From the NCBI RefSeq assembly GCF_026151205.1, contig NW_026971898.1:1-21534 (forward strand): DNA of 21,534 bases, given 5' to 3'. Source of the DNA: Bolinopsis microptera (taxonomy: Eukaryota; Ctenophora; Tentaculata; Lobata; Bolinopsidae). The notes below the pieces were generated by a model that worked only from the letters and a program-made list of their open reading frames with translations, searched no databases and was not told the origin of the DNA. The number at the start of each line of letters is the position of its first letter. Position 1 is the first letter of the stretch. A program made the translations under genes and the position numbers. This document shows, piece by piece, positions 9,658 through 21,425 of the stretch.

Positions 9658-9679
9658 GGGGGGGGGGGGGGGGGGGGGG
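9658..9679 (+). repeat. 22-base G homopolymer
   Basis: An uninterrupted run of 22 G residues, the longest homopolymer in the window, flanked by further G-rich runs. Given how many poly-G runs of 12-14 occur on the same strand, a base-calling or consensus artefact is at least as likely as a real tract. Confidence 0.9.
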
Positions 9680-12600
9680 CGGGCCAACCAGGGGGGCCAA
9701 ATCGTTTAAGGCCAACTTGACGTTGGGGGACCCTTTATTCGGAAGGCTTTTTTAAAAAAAAGGGTAACAACCCTAGGTTTCACATCCAATAGGGGGGTGT
9801 ATATAAGACTAGAGCGTTATACTTAAAAAGGTTTTTAGGAGTCTCCCAGGTCTTCTTTTCTTCCGGGTGCAAAAGTCATTCCTTGACTGGGAACCCAAAA
9901 CCTTCCTTCGATGGTCAAAGGTAATAATAAAAACTGGCTCGGGGGGGGGGGGGGACAGTTTTAAGGGCTTTTAAATGTTTAAGGAATTGGACGGATTTTT
10001 AAAGAAAAAAAAGATAAAATGATTTCTAAAAACTAACAGTGTTGAATGAATTTTTATTTTTTGGGAATGTTTTAGGAATTGGAAGTTTTTTAAGGGGGGA
10101 AAATAGATGGGAACCAGGTTATTATTTAAAGCATTTAATAAAAATAACAATATAATACAACAAATTATTAAACCCGCCCTTATAAAGCTAAAATCATATA
10201 AACTCCGGTATATAAATATAATTTCTGGGAGATTAAAAACTACAGTTGCTTTCTAAATGCGGGCTCTTCTACAATAAAAAAACTGAGCTTAGTTTTAATT
10301 GGGGGGAAAAATTGGACCATGGGACAAGTTACATTTTTTTATCCTATTAGTAAATGCAATAAAATCAAATTCAAATTTTTTGCCTAAGGAGGAAAAGGAG
10401 GTATGGTTTTTTAAAGTTTGGGTTCTTGGGAACAGATTGTTAAAAAAAACTTGGGACTCCACAAGGCTGGTTTTCCTTATGGTCGTATGGCAAGGGGAAA
10501 TTAACCAATTAACCTTTTATAAACTTTTGGGCACCAGAGGGGGGGGGGAACTAAAAAGCTTTTCTCTGTGTGTTACATTAGTTTATGGGTGGAGGGCGGT
10601 AAACAAATACACTAAGGTAAAAATTTTTTGTTTTTTTTGAATCCATTATTTCAAGTGAACGTAACATTTTTAATTTACTTTGGCTCTTGCCCTTGGAGGG
10701 TATATTACAACTCTTTTAAAAGTAAGGAGGAGCTTTATTAATTTTAAACTACTTGTAGGCTGTAGGGGGCCAACAATTCTTAAAAATTCTTTTCGAAATC
10801 TCCTTTGAGGGAGGGGGGTTAATGGAACGGGCAGGTGGGGACTCTATCACGGTATGGAATCGGGTGGTATTTGGGGAACAGTTGGATTCAGTTTCAGAAG
10901 TGAAAGATTAGAATTTTCAAAGTTGTTTGGATATTCCTTACAAAAGTGTTGTCCATGATGCTATTGATTGCTAAGCTTTGGGTCCTTTCCTGGGCACCCC
11001 AAAGATCCCTAACTCTCCCATAAAAATTTCTCCTTTTATTGTCCGATTCTACTTTTTACTAACAAGACGCAGGATGGAACAGGCAGGGAGGTGATTTTCC
11101 AGCATCTAACCCTTGGGGGGCAGTTCCTTCCCCCACAGATGTTGCAGGCAAATTTTGGGGGCAAAACCCTGTTTCATAGGGGAATCCAGGTCCAAGGGTG
11201 TATTCAGTGGCTTTTAATTATCTCCCCTGAAGGATTTGTAACCTCCTGAGGTCGCTGAGGTCCGGTTTTGGGCAAAAATTAATGGGTATGTTGGAGGAAT
11301 TGGTCCACTCAGTTTTGTACAAATTACGGATTTGGTATAGGGGTTAATCAAATCCAAGAACTTCCTATCGCTATTGGTTTTTCCTGATTCAGAGGGCAAG
11401 CAAAATGCTAACTCAGTCTTGTTTGATGGGGAAGTTCTGCAAAAAGGGGAGATATATTTGGCGTGTGCCAAAGGGGAGATGGTATCCCAAAGTTAATAAA
11501 ATTAGAGGAAGGAGGAACGTCCTTTAGGGGGACGATGCCTTCCCGCCACCAAGACTTACTGCCCAGACGATGATGGATACACTAAGGTGAGAAGTAGCAG
11601 GATCGCTTCACTGAAAACAACACACCGGTCCATCTTTGGCCATAAAAATTGGGGACGGGGGAGTAGGTAGGAAGTATCGGCAAGCTTTTGTTGGGATTGT
11701 GGGTGTCAATAAATTTGGGAGGTTGTTTGTACATGTCTCGTTTTTTACTGATAAACTGAAAAAGGCAAGTTTAATTTCACACATTTTGGCACTGATAAAA
11801 GCTCTTCCTTTTGGGGCTATCCGATCACTTTTTGGCATTCAATTGGTATATATGTCCATGGAAAAAAGCTCTTTATTTTTGGGGAACTATAATCCCTTTG
11901 CCTTCCATGTGTTCCGATTTCGGAAAGTTTTCATGTTGGTGTTCTTGGTTTTTAACCATTGTTCAAGGATTGGGTCCCCACCCCCACTTTTCACTTTACA
12001 ACTTAAAAAAACTGTACCTAACCAAAGGGTTTTTTGATGGATCCAACTTGGCTTTTCCGCCCTGCTCTGGGGAAACCACCTGTCTTAAATGATTGCCAGT
12101 AACACAAAAGTCCCAAAAAGTGAAAGCAAAAGATTTGACTGTTTTGCCTATGGGTGCAAAAAACTCGGAAGGAATTCCCAGTGATAAAAGCACCCAGCAA
12201 ACAATTAGGTCCCATTTAAATTGCCCAAAGCTTTCCTAAATGGGGAGTGGTTTCAAATTCATTTTGGCTGGGAGAAGATGATGAAGGCTAATGATTGACT
12301 TTAAGTATTGGGGGGGGGGACTCAAAAAAAAAAATCATGGGAATTGGACCCAACCGGGTGAACCATCCATCAAAACATGTCCATACCCCTTATTCCCCAT
12401 TTGCATCTGAATATGGGGTGGGCTATACCTTTTATAATTGCAAGATCCCATTTGCATACAAAACCGGTATCTGTTAACTAGAAGGATTCTTGAGAGAAGT
12501 GAAAGGTGGATAATATGCTTTCCTGACAGGAAGGGGGGGGGGGGTGGTTTGGGTCCTTGGGCTCGATGTGGGTGGGAGTTGATGTTGGATATAGGCCCAA

Positions 12601-14029
12601 AATCGCTGAGGGTGGGGGTAAGGTTTGAAAAGGACCTTCTTTTTGTTTATTTACTTTAGTTTCCTAAGGGTAGTGGAGGGAGGGGTAGGGTTGGGGCGGT
12701 TTTTGGTGTGGTTTGCCTTAAAGTATGACCCAAGGTTTGTTCCTTCTTCTGACATGGAAAATACCAGTTGTGATATGGTTAGTTCTCATTTGAGGGTGTT
12801 ATTGGAAAAAACTTGTCTTTCAGAGCAATATTCTCACTTGATCAGATCTTTTTTGTGTTCCTTTATCGTACTCAACTCAAGTTTCCTTCTCATAAGGGAA
12901 ATTATCAAGGGAAAACCCGAAAATAAAGAAATTTTGTGTTTTCTTGTACAGTTTTTCTGATTTTACAGGGATAACTTGATATTAACTACAATTCTGGGAT
13001 TCCTTATTATGCAGGGGACTTTCTCCCAACTTTTTCATGTAGGTTGGAATTCCAGGATTTTAATTGGGGGCTATCACTAAGTTTCATTGGGGCCCACCTC
13101 TGTTCATTTCAAAAAGGCTTGATATGGCAGCCATGTTTTCCCTCCCTACCCAAATACAACAACAATCTTCTGGCGACCACCACTGGAAACCTAGTTGCTA
13201 AACATGGGGATAATTCCCACCGGGTGGCTGGAACAACATTAAAACAATCCCACTAAGATGCTTGAATATGCGGAAGGGACTCGGGGCCACAACGGTCAAG
13301 AATTTTCCAATTCCTGGTTTTAAGTTTTAGTGCCACCCCGAGGATTGTGTGTTCATCAAGGGAGCCAAAGTTAAAGGGATACATCAAACAAACAATAAAC
13401 ATACAATACATTTCGTTGAGTTTAAGCCAAAAAATTGTATTGGTTTGCTTTTCAAAGCTTGGACTTGTAACTTCCCACCATTGTGCCATTCCATCCCAGC
13501 TAATAGTTTAAGATGACGGCAGTCGGGTACAAAATTTTTTTACGATTTGTTTTATTCCTCTGGTTTCTTAATAAAGGCCATTGCACCCAGCATAAGGGGA
13601 AAATAAATCTATTTTTATTTATTACCTGGTCGTAGTGGGGACTGGTGGAAATGGAAAACTGCAATATGCCCGTAAAAAGCCGCAGGGGAAGGCTTTTTTG
13701 CTGAAAGGGGAACTTTCCTGGAAAAGTAAGAGATACAAAGAAGGGCATTATAAAAAGTATGGGGCTGATGGCCCTCAAAGATGTTTAGGAGAAAAATCTA
13801 TTAGGGTAGGCTTGGTTAGAATACTTTACCTTTTAATTGCATCTTTCCTTAGGAGACCGGGAATTTCGGCTTAATTATGAGATAACGGCGGGACTTTACA
13901 GTTTTGCTAAAAGGGGGGGAGGGATCCAAAAAGCTTACATTTACCACACTGGAAATTATTAATTATCCTGTGGATTAAAGATCTTTCTCCCAGGAAAGGT
14001 TTCCCCTTCTGGGGGCCCCACGGCATTCA
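9680..14029. other. No supported gene
   Basis: Open frames here reach at most 133 codons (11636-12037, + strand), and none shows a domain I can defend. Near 12029-12056 the translation GFFDGSNLAFPP resembles the GF-DGS-P-P segment of Ty1/copia Gag (UBN2-type) proteins, but the surrounding sequence does not support it at the right spacing. A LINE-B ORF1 would be expected somewhere in 12.5-14.0 kb; I could not read one. Confidence 0.3.
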
Positions 14030-14600
14030 AAATGCAGTCTTGCAGTTAAACAGGGGGGCAGAAAAGAAAGTGGTCTTCAAATAATTAACTTACCTTTGTG
14101 GGGGGGACGGATTTTTGAAAGTGTTAAAAGGGATGATTTATTTTGGGGGTTCTTATCTCAGAGGTAAAATGCCTTCTTGTCCCAGTGCTGATAGGTTTCA
14201 ATTCTTGACGGGGGGAAACAAATATACCTTGGTGGTAAAAGGAGTTAGGAGGGATGACTAATGGGATTACCACCATTTTAGTTTTCTTCCTGACCCATGC
14301 TTGCTACAAGGGGCTTTTCAGATTAGTTTACTCTCGATTTCAGAAGGGTTCTTTTCCCTGATTACTAAGGGGACGATGAAATTTAATAAAGTTTCGTTGT
14401 TTGGAAACTCGATTCCTCTTCCAACATGGGCTCCTTCAAGGCACTGGGTTCTCGGGTGAAATTATTTGCTCCCTTCATATTTCACCCTTTCCATAGTTTT
14501 AAAAAAAACCTAAATCCCTCCAAGGGGGAGGGGGCTATTTTTTTTTCCACCATTGCTCTTGAAAAGGTCTGGCTATAGGTTACGGGGGGGAACCCAGGGG
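14030..14600 (+). pseudogene. LINE-B endonuclease (EN) remnant
   Basis: The endonuclease nicks target DNA for target-primed reverse transcription. Frameshift-tolerant reading gives, in order: a damaged L-WN-RGA-K opening at about 14039-14070; FLSE-K at 14149-14167 (family FLSETK, containing the catalytic Glu); GG----LVVKGVR near 14210-14247 (family GGLALLWKEGV); PWLL-GDFNEI at about 14355-14386, where the DNA reads CCCTGATTACTAAGGGGACG then ATGAAATTT, a short deletion from a perfect motif; SSSNMGSFKAL at about 14414-14446 (family RS--QM--F--AL); and a weak ERLDR-like stretch at 14545-14575. Five ordered motifs at near-normal spacing make this credible despite the broken frame. The final SDH motif was not found. 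Confidence 0.5.
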
Positions 14601-15849
14601 TTCCTAAAGAAAAAGGCCTCTCTAGATGCAGGACGGACCCTTGGAAAAAAGCTATATAGGGGGACCTGTTTGAGTAACCTTCAGTTTTTTGTTTATTTCT
14701 GGGTTATGAAATATGTGTGTGTGTATCCCACACCCTCACAGTTTATCCGAATGTTACCCTAAATATGGAAAATCTTTTTTTCGGCAGCATAATTCAATCA
14801 GGTTTTTACGGAAAAAATCAAAAAATGAGCTTTGTGTAATCTGCAGTGCTTCAAGGTAATTGAAATGATATACTCCTTCCAAGGGTTGGGGGGACATGAA
14901 GAAGTTAATTACTGTTTTCTTTTCTTCTTTTTCTTGACTTGTCAGATTTTTTTGCATTTGATACATGTTCAATCACAAAAGGGGGGGGGGGGACTTTTGA
15001 AGCGGGGGGAATCGGGGACTCGGAATATAGCTTTTGGAGTTAGTAGGTATTTTATTCTTTCAATGGGGTTGGCAAAGCTGGACTGTTCAAATCGATCCCT
15101 TTTATCGTTGGTGTTTTGTTTTGGTATAAAAGGGTGAATATTCCTCTCTCTGTGGACCTCGAGGAGTTGGGAGAAAGTTTACCTTCAGGGGCTTTCAATT
15201 CCTTGGTTTTCCTATTATTTTTTCCATTCCTTTGTACAACTAAACAGCTACAGTGGATTTTTATTGCAAGTATGGCATGGGGGTTCTCCCTAAATCCATT
15301 CTATTATGCTGATGTACTCAAGATATTTAATTTCCTTCCTATTTGAATTCCTAAGAATAAAGGGGGAACATTGGGGGACATTGAAATCTATGAAGGGGTG
15401 CAAAATTTGATAAAATGGGAATTGGTTTATTCGAAGCACCATCAATTCAAAATTCCATGGGAGATTTTTGGAGTGGAGGAAAGAAAAAACTACCTGTCAA
15501 AACTCCTAAACGAACAATAAAAGTGAGTATAATCGGGAAAATGATTTTCTCATACCACACCCACTCCAAAAGCTGCCAAAAAAAAACAAGGTTGAAATTT
15601 CAATCTTGGGGACCTGGGGATATGCTCCATTAAACCTAACCAAGGTCAGCCAAAGAATTGTTCTGGGAATTCCATTTTTGAACAACCATCTCAATAATTT
15701 TTTTAGATGGCCTCAGATCAAAAACCAACGTTGGTCAGAGGTTTTTGCCTTATAGTAAAATCAGGGCGAAAAATTCTTGGGCAGGACAGTGGGAAAAATA
15801 GGTTTCCAAAGTAACTTGGGGTGAGAGTATGGGGAGCTCCATAAATCCA
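14601..15849 (+). other. LINE-B inter-domain region, no motif read
   Basis: This lies between the endonuclease and reverse-transcriptase motifs, where plant L1 ORF2 proteins have a poorly conserved linker plus the N-terminal extension of the reverse transcriptase. Open frames of 60-101 codons occur on both strands (for example 14832-15137 and 15116-15346, +) but none carries a motif I recognise. Its length (about 415 codons) is a little long for the family, so an insertion within the linker is possible. Confidence 0.3.
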
Positions 15850-16620
15850 AAATTTGGTACATGCTTTCACTTTTCATTTTTCCATTTCTTGGGACAATGG
15901 AAATTGGCTTAACGTTATGGGTTTGGCCCTTGTCTGAAACGTGGAAACCTTTTTCTCCCCCCAAGAAAAATAACTTTCAAATAAGGTTGCCATGGGGAAT
16001 TACTGCTGTTGAGGATTTTCCTTTATTCGGGGGGGGGGGGACTTTTCATGGGGAATTTGGTAGGGGGATGTGTGAAGGACTAGGGGGGAAGCCCATCTCA
16101 ACCCTATATGATTGAATTTTAACACTTCTTTTTACCAGTAGCATTGCAGAACATAATTTCAAGGATAGGGCGTTACTGGGTTTTTCAAAGTGGCCGAAAC
16201 GGATTGGTTTGCTCCCTTGGGGAATATCTAAAAGGGGGACAATGGGTATAATATTAGGGTCCACTTTAGTAAAAACTTTTTTACATTGTTCGGGTGAAAT
16301 GGGGGACCCTATTGGACTTCTTTCCCTTTACTGGGGGGGAAACGCCCCTCCCTTTTATCAAGGGGCTGGGAGGGCTGACAGCTGGTTGGCTTGTTTTTCT
16401 CTTCCTCCCCCCTCTTGCTCCTAATAATTTCTGGAATGTTTTAAACACTTCCCTACTCTACTACCGCTTCCCATCTCTTCGGGGACTTGATGTTTTCTAA
16501 GAAGGGCTATCAGGGTGACCATTCTATTTCCATCAAGGCCTTTCCTGTATGTGCGCTTTCACAAGTAATTGTTTGGTGAATTCCAGTTTTGGTTTCAGGG
16601 GGGACGGCTGGCACGTATAG
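15850..16620 (+). pseudogene. LINE-B reverse transcriptase (RVT_1-like) remnant
   Basis: This is the best supported protein remnant in the window. Reading across frames gives, in order: a damaged RPIGL-NVMGLALVSK (about 15889-15940; family RPI-LCNV-YKI-SK); NNFQIRLPWGITAVEDFPLFGG (15970-16032; family NRL---LP-IIT--QSAF-PGR), where a 12-G run interrupts; KPIS-LYD-I (16089-16118; family KLDIS-AYDRIEW, with the first catalytic Asp region); FKDRALLGFSKWPKRIGLL (16157-16213; family FL--ALL-FGF-P-WI-LI); IILGSTLVKTFLHCSGEMGDPI (16248-16313; family VLVNGS----F---RGLRQGDPI); and a damaged FADDLM-F at 16471-16497. Spacing between AYD, GDP and ADD (about 64 and 58 codons) matches plant L1. A weak YLG-P-like string lies near 16750-16790. 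The catalytic Asp pair is not intact as written. Confidence 0.6.
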
Positions 16621-16640
16621 TAGTTCATTCGTGTCTAATT

Positions 16641-16828
16641 TGATAAAATTTTGAATTTTTTTCGAATTAGAAAATAGGGACTAACCTATAAATTACTATA
16701 GGTAAATTTATCTGTCCCCCACCGGGCTTTTGTTGGCCCCAGTTTTTATTCAAACTCCATTTTTTTTGGGACTTTTTTTGGTTCGCTTATACTGGGCCTA
16801 AGCGGTATACAAAAAATTTTAAAAAGCG
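16641..16828. other. AT-rich stretch with two small stem-loops
   Basis: Two short inverted repeats are visible: TCTAATT (16637-16643) pairing with AATTAGA around a T/A-rich loop, and CCTATA/TATAGG around 16686-16702. Both are small enough to arise by chance in AT-rich DNA. If LINE-B ORF2 continues, its C-terminal region should lie here, but I cannot read it with confidence. Confidence 0.3.
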
Positions 16829-16853
16829 TTATTTATTATTTATTATTATTATT
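16829..16853 (+). repeat. (TTA)n microsatellite
   Basis: A short imperfect tract of TTA units, with one ATTT interruption, about 25 bases long. It is an ordinary AT-rich microsatellite, just downstream of the LINE-B reverse-transcriptase remnant. Such tracts sometimes mark LINE 3' ends, but nothing else supports that here. Confidence 0.8.
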
Positions 16854-17737
16854 CTAAACTGGTAGGAAGAGGGAAAAAATGTTTACTTTTCTTAAGGTCA
16901 GTGGGGAGGGGATGTAGGAGAGTCATGTTGGGCCTTTCTTTTTCCTCTCCCGAATAAATATATATCTTACAGCAGAAGTTTGCACCTTTCTGTAATAAAC
17001 GGACTTTCTTTAAAACAAATTTCATAAAGGAGCTCAAGTCCCAAAAAATTAATTACGCGATTTTGGCAATTTAAATTTCAAGTTCTAGAGAGTTCTTAGA
17101 AAGCCCATGGAAAAAACAAGCTTGGGAAATTCTTAAGGGTTTAAAGGGGACAGTTTTGATGCAAATAAATTTTAAATACCACAAATTTTCTGATCTGGAT
17201 TAGTTACCAGCTTGAACCATGGGGGGAACGTTAATCTGATCCACTCATTGGAAAAGATAAACGGTTTCCAACAAAAATGCCGCCCAATGGAACTCTTCCC
17301 CACAGTTTTCCCCACTAAACAAACCCCATGTGGCTCACCTTGGATTCCTTAAACCAAAATTTCTGTTTAAGAAGGAGGGCTTTTGGGGGGAATATGTTTT
17401 TTAGAGTTCCAAATTTAGAGGATTATATTACGATATGACTTTCAGTCTTAGAAGGAAATTTCAAGTTTTTGAAAGGGAACCAAATTTTTTTTGGTCATCA
17501 TTTTTTCTTGATGAATTCAGGGGGGTCATTCAAGTGTTACCTATTTTTGTTGCTTCTAGCTGCGGTGATGGGGGTCCATTTCAGAATCAAGAGTGAAATT
17601 ATAAGTGGGTGTCATTATGGAGGGGAGAACATAATGGGGAATATCTTTTTGATTTTCATCCTTTTGGGGGGCCAAAGAAAAGGGAGGCGTTTTATAAAAT
17701 TTGTTTCTTTTTTTATTTCCCACTGGGATGTAATTAA
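16854..17737. other. No supported gene
   Basis: Open frames reach 90 codons (17469-17741, +). That one has a hydrophobic Leu-rich segment (LFLLLLAAV) but no recognised motif. No regulatory site or repeat is assigned. Confidence 0.3.
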
Positions 17738-17880
17738 TTGAATATATTTATTAGAAAATTGTATTAGATTTTTATTTAATAATAATGTAAATTGGAATTT
17801 GATAAATTAATTAATTGTTGATGAAAAAATTTATTTTTATTTTAAATTTATTTTTTTATTTTGTGCAAATGATTATTTAT
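17738..17880. other. Strongly AT-rich block
   Basis: This block is composed almost entirely of A and T, with many TTTATTT and AATTAATTAATT strings and only scattered G and C. It stands out from its flanks. It could be a matrix-attachment-type or degenerate 3' end sequence, or simple AT-rich filler; the sequence does not distinguish these. Confidence 0.6.
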
Positions 17881-20800
17881 GTAAAGGGTGGACCACTTTG
17901 GGTGATGATTGTTTATAGGGGGGGGAATCATGGGTTTCCCCTTTGTTTTTTTTTCAGAATTTAAAAATCATACCTATAAGTGGGGGGGGGTTTGGGAAAA
18001 GCATGAAGAGTGAGGGCGTTTGGGGCCCCTTGCCCATCTCGAAGTGGTTAAATATTATTAAATGTTTTTTCGCAGATTTGGCAATTGAATTCGGTTGTGG
18101 TTAGTTGGTGTTGGTACCCACCCCCATCTGGCAACTGTAATGATAAATATTTCACGTTGTACCGTGTAATGTTTAAATTTAGTGTGGATATTTATGGGGG
18201 AAGAATTAAATTTATTTCTAAAAATTAATTGGTTTTAAATAGGTTAAGGTGTTCAGAGGACCCCCCACGCAACCCCCGACCCCCTCACACCCTCCCCTCC
18301 CCCATATATAACATATACCAACATGGGCACATATTTTTTTAACATTGTGGAAGGGGGGGGTGGCAGGGAACAAAAACCCTTGGCCCAATGTTGAAACGGG
18401 CTTATTTTGGCAGGGGGCCACCAAAGATTTTTTCCTCTTTACTGGGAGATTGGGGGTAGTATATACTTCTGTTCAGGGAATGCGGGGGACAGTTGTTGAA
18501 TTAGGTACAACTTTTTTTTAACAAAGGCTAAAAGGGCTTCTTTCATATCAATTAATAATTTAAACCTTTAAAAAATTGAAATTCCTGCCTTGCTTTCCAA
18601 AAAATCCCAAATAATTTAAAAGTTGTCCCATATAACAAGCATGTTGCTCACCCACTGCTTTTCCTTTTTGGAGATTTCAAACTTCATTAATTGGGTTTAG
18701 TAAAAAAAAAAAAGGTATTATTTTGTACTGGACTGGAGAAATTTTCACACTGCCATTAAAAAGTATAAACATTATTTTGTTTGGGATTGCAGTCCTTCAA
18801 GCCACCCTCACATTGTTTTATTTCGCAAAATCATAAAAAATTTCAGTGGTAAAAAGTTCAACTAAGCATTATATTTTCTTGGGGGAATTTGTGAGGTTGT
18901 GGATTTCCCATATATTTATAAATTACATAAAAATTTACTTTTTTTTAGATTTTTTACCACGTAAGTTTGGACCTATGGGAGTACCATAACAAAGGGGGGG
19001 ACATCTTCTTACCATCGGGGGGGGCCATTAAACCTAGGTTGCAACCTTTTGATAAAAGCGCTTGAGGTCGAAGCGTTGGATTTTTGGGAGTTTGGTTGGG
19101 AAACTTGTTGGTCAAAGAATTATTATTTGATGGCCCAGCCAAAAAAAAAAAGCTTATGGGAAAGGATGGTTATTTTTTCTGGCATCTGATTTTTGGCTCC
19201 TTCCTTGGAGTTGAAATCAATTTGAAGAAAAAGAAAATTGAACATCTTAAGGGTGTTAAAACCACCAGACAGGGTCTTTTAAAATCGTTTGGAGGCCCTG
19301 AATAAATTCATGTCCAAAAAATAAAATCTTTATTCTTTTCCCTACATTTTTTTGGTGGGGGAGTAATTTCAATCCTGAATATAAACTAAAACTAATACTT
19401 TTTTTCAGGGTTTTATATTCCAAAAAAATTTTGTGAAAAATTATCACCTTAAAAGGAAATTTCTTGTTTTTATTTCGGGAATTTTGAAAATATTAACCTT
19501 CAATTTTTGTTAAGGATTTCTAACCCTCTGGCTAACAAGTAAAGGTGTATTAGGAGAATTCAATTTTGTTTTCCTTTTTCCCGACTGTTTCAAGGAAATG
19601 GTGGGAGGGGGAACCATTAAATTTTGGGGATTGCTTCTTGGTTACGTTGGGATTGGGATATATTGATTAACTGTTGCATAAATTTACATTTAACATAAAT
19701 CAATTATTATAAACTTTTTTTTTTCAGGGCCTAAAAAGGACTTTTCTGGCTCGATCTTAGTGAATTATGCATGAAATGGGAGGGTTTACCCCATAATGAG
19801 AATGTTTCTCCATTTGTATCTCATAAAAGGGATAATTCGATTAAGTGCCCCATCTTGGGTTGGGTCTTTCTTTACTTAAAAACTTCCCCGTTATTGATTG
19901 GCTTCATAAAATGTACAATTTTCAATAAAAAATTAACTAATTGTCCAATATGGCTTTTAACCCAATTGGTGGTGGGTTCCCAACATTTTGAATTTTAGAA
20001 AAGAATAATAAGTTGATATAAAACAAATACAAAAACTGTTATAAAAGGTATTGAAGGGCCTTTTTTTCGACTTGCCCATTTGCCATTATGGATCTTTGAG
20101 ATTGACCTTCTTTCCATATTTTTTTTGTTTAGTTGTTTTTTATGTTTTTCTAGGCTTAATTACTGTATTTATTCACACGTTTTTATGTTCCAACATTTAA
20201 ATTATTTTTAAGGGAGGGCAATTTATTGAAAAAAACTATTGTTTGTATTACCTTTCCTGCAAAAAAAACCTTTTTTTTTATCTAAATCTTGTATTTTTAC
20301 AATTTCGGGAAAATTTCCCCGCCCAAAAAAAAAAAAGTTCCCAAAAAAAAAGGGTCACAAACGGATTGATTAAAGGGGCATTTTCAAGTTAATTAACAAA
20401 TAACCCACCCCATATCTAAAAAAAAGTATACCATTTTAAAAGCCACATCCCCATTTCTTCTGTACTTTACCAGTTATTAAAAGCAAAAAATCTCCAACAA
20501 TTTACTTGGCCAGTTAATGGGCCTAAATTTATGGTTGGGTGGAACCACCATTAATTTTTCCAAGTGATGGAGAATGGATGAAATGTTAGTTTTATGGTTG
20601 TGCGGTTCATGGGCCATACCACATTTTGCTAAATATGGATAGAGGTTGTTCTTTTTTATCGAAGGGGGGACCAATCAAGGCCATGGATTTTCTCCTCTCA
20701 CTGCTTCTAGGGGGTCCAAAAGTTCAGGCAAAACAACAGGGAAAGCTTTTTACAAGAAATAAATTTCAGTTGGTAAGAAAATTGCAAATGAAAAAAAAAA

Positions 20801-21425
20801 CCATTTTTTCACCAGGTCTAAACCTATGTTAAATAAGAATTCTGCTAAAATCTGTCGATGAAAGACAATTGAAAAACCCTTTTTGGCCTTTTTTTTAGCT
20901 GCTTTTTTAAATGGGAATTTCCAACGACCAGGTATTCAGAAAGTGGATCTGGGGAGGGCTCAAAGACACTCTCTGTCAAATTGGGGGCTACAAAACTCCA
21001 GACAGTTTGACAAGGGGAGTTGCGGGGAGCGGGGATTATGGGTTCCTGGGGCAGGGAAACCCCGGAAAGAGTACAAAAATTTCAACCAAGTGCAATAATG
21101 GGGGGGTCTACTGAATACCCACCATCTTTTCCCGGTGTCGGACGGATGAAATTTTTCAGAAAAGGTTTTTATTTAAAATGGAATTATTTTAACTTTTTTT
21201 ATTGAATTTAATTGTTTTTTAAATTTTTTGAAAAACTCAAATTATGGTTACCATAATTGGGTTGCCAACATGCCCCCAATGAAAAAATTTCCTTTTAATT
21301 ACTTGCACTTGGGATGGGTTTTTTAGAAAGATAAAATCGGGGCTTGTCACCCGGGGAAACATCCCAATTTAAAACTTGCTTTATTAATTTGGGAAAAATA
21401 AATGCCTTGAATTTCTACTAACCCC
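17881..21425. other. No supported gene; AT-rich intergenic-like DNA
   Basis: Open frames are at most 75 codons and none shows a motif. Several TTTTTTTTCAGG strings (for example 19720-19729) look like 3' splice acceptors, but no exon with coding character follows. A 12-base A run lies at 18700-18711. A C-rich/G-rich patch at 18260-18420 interrupts the AT-rich background. I find no RNA gene, repeat array or mobile-element domain. Confidence 0.3.

Larger units (their letters stand above)
14030..16640 (+). mobile_element. Decayed LINE (LINE-B), plant L1-like, ORF2 region
   Basis: Motifs of a non-LTR retrotransposon ORF2 appear on the + strand in the correct order: endonuclease (about 14.03-14.58 kb), a linker, then reverse transcriptase (about 15.85-16.6 kb). 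The spacing from endonuclease start to the GDP motif (about 755 codons) is plausible for plant L1 elements. All motifs are separated by frameshifts and stops, so the element is inactive as written. I cannot define the ends. No flanking duplication or poly(A) tail is convincing; an A-run at 18700-18711 is a possible but distant tail. Motif style (GLCNV-like, KLDIS-AYD, GDPI) differs from that of LINE-A, suggesting a different lineage. Confidence 0.55.

Noticed and set aside
14229-14240. Copia integrase-like NKYTLVV string
   Set aside because: It is better explained as part of the endonuclease GGL-L-WK segment, which has supporting motifs on both sides.
19720-19998. Exon after a TTTTTTTTCAGG acceptor-like site
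   Set aside because: The following 75-codon frame has no motif and no matching donor, and such strings are frequent in AT-rich DNA.
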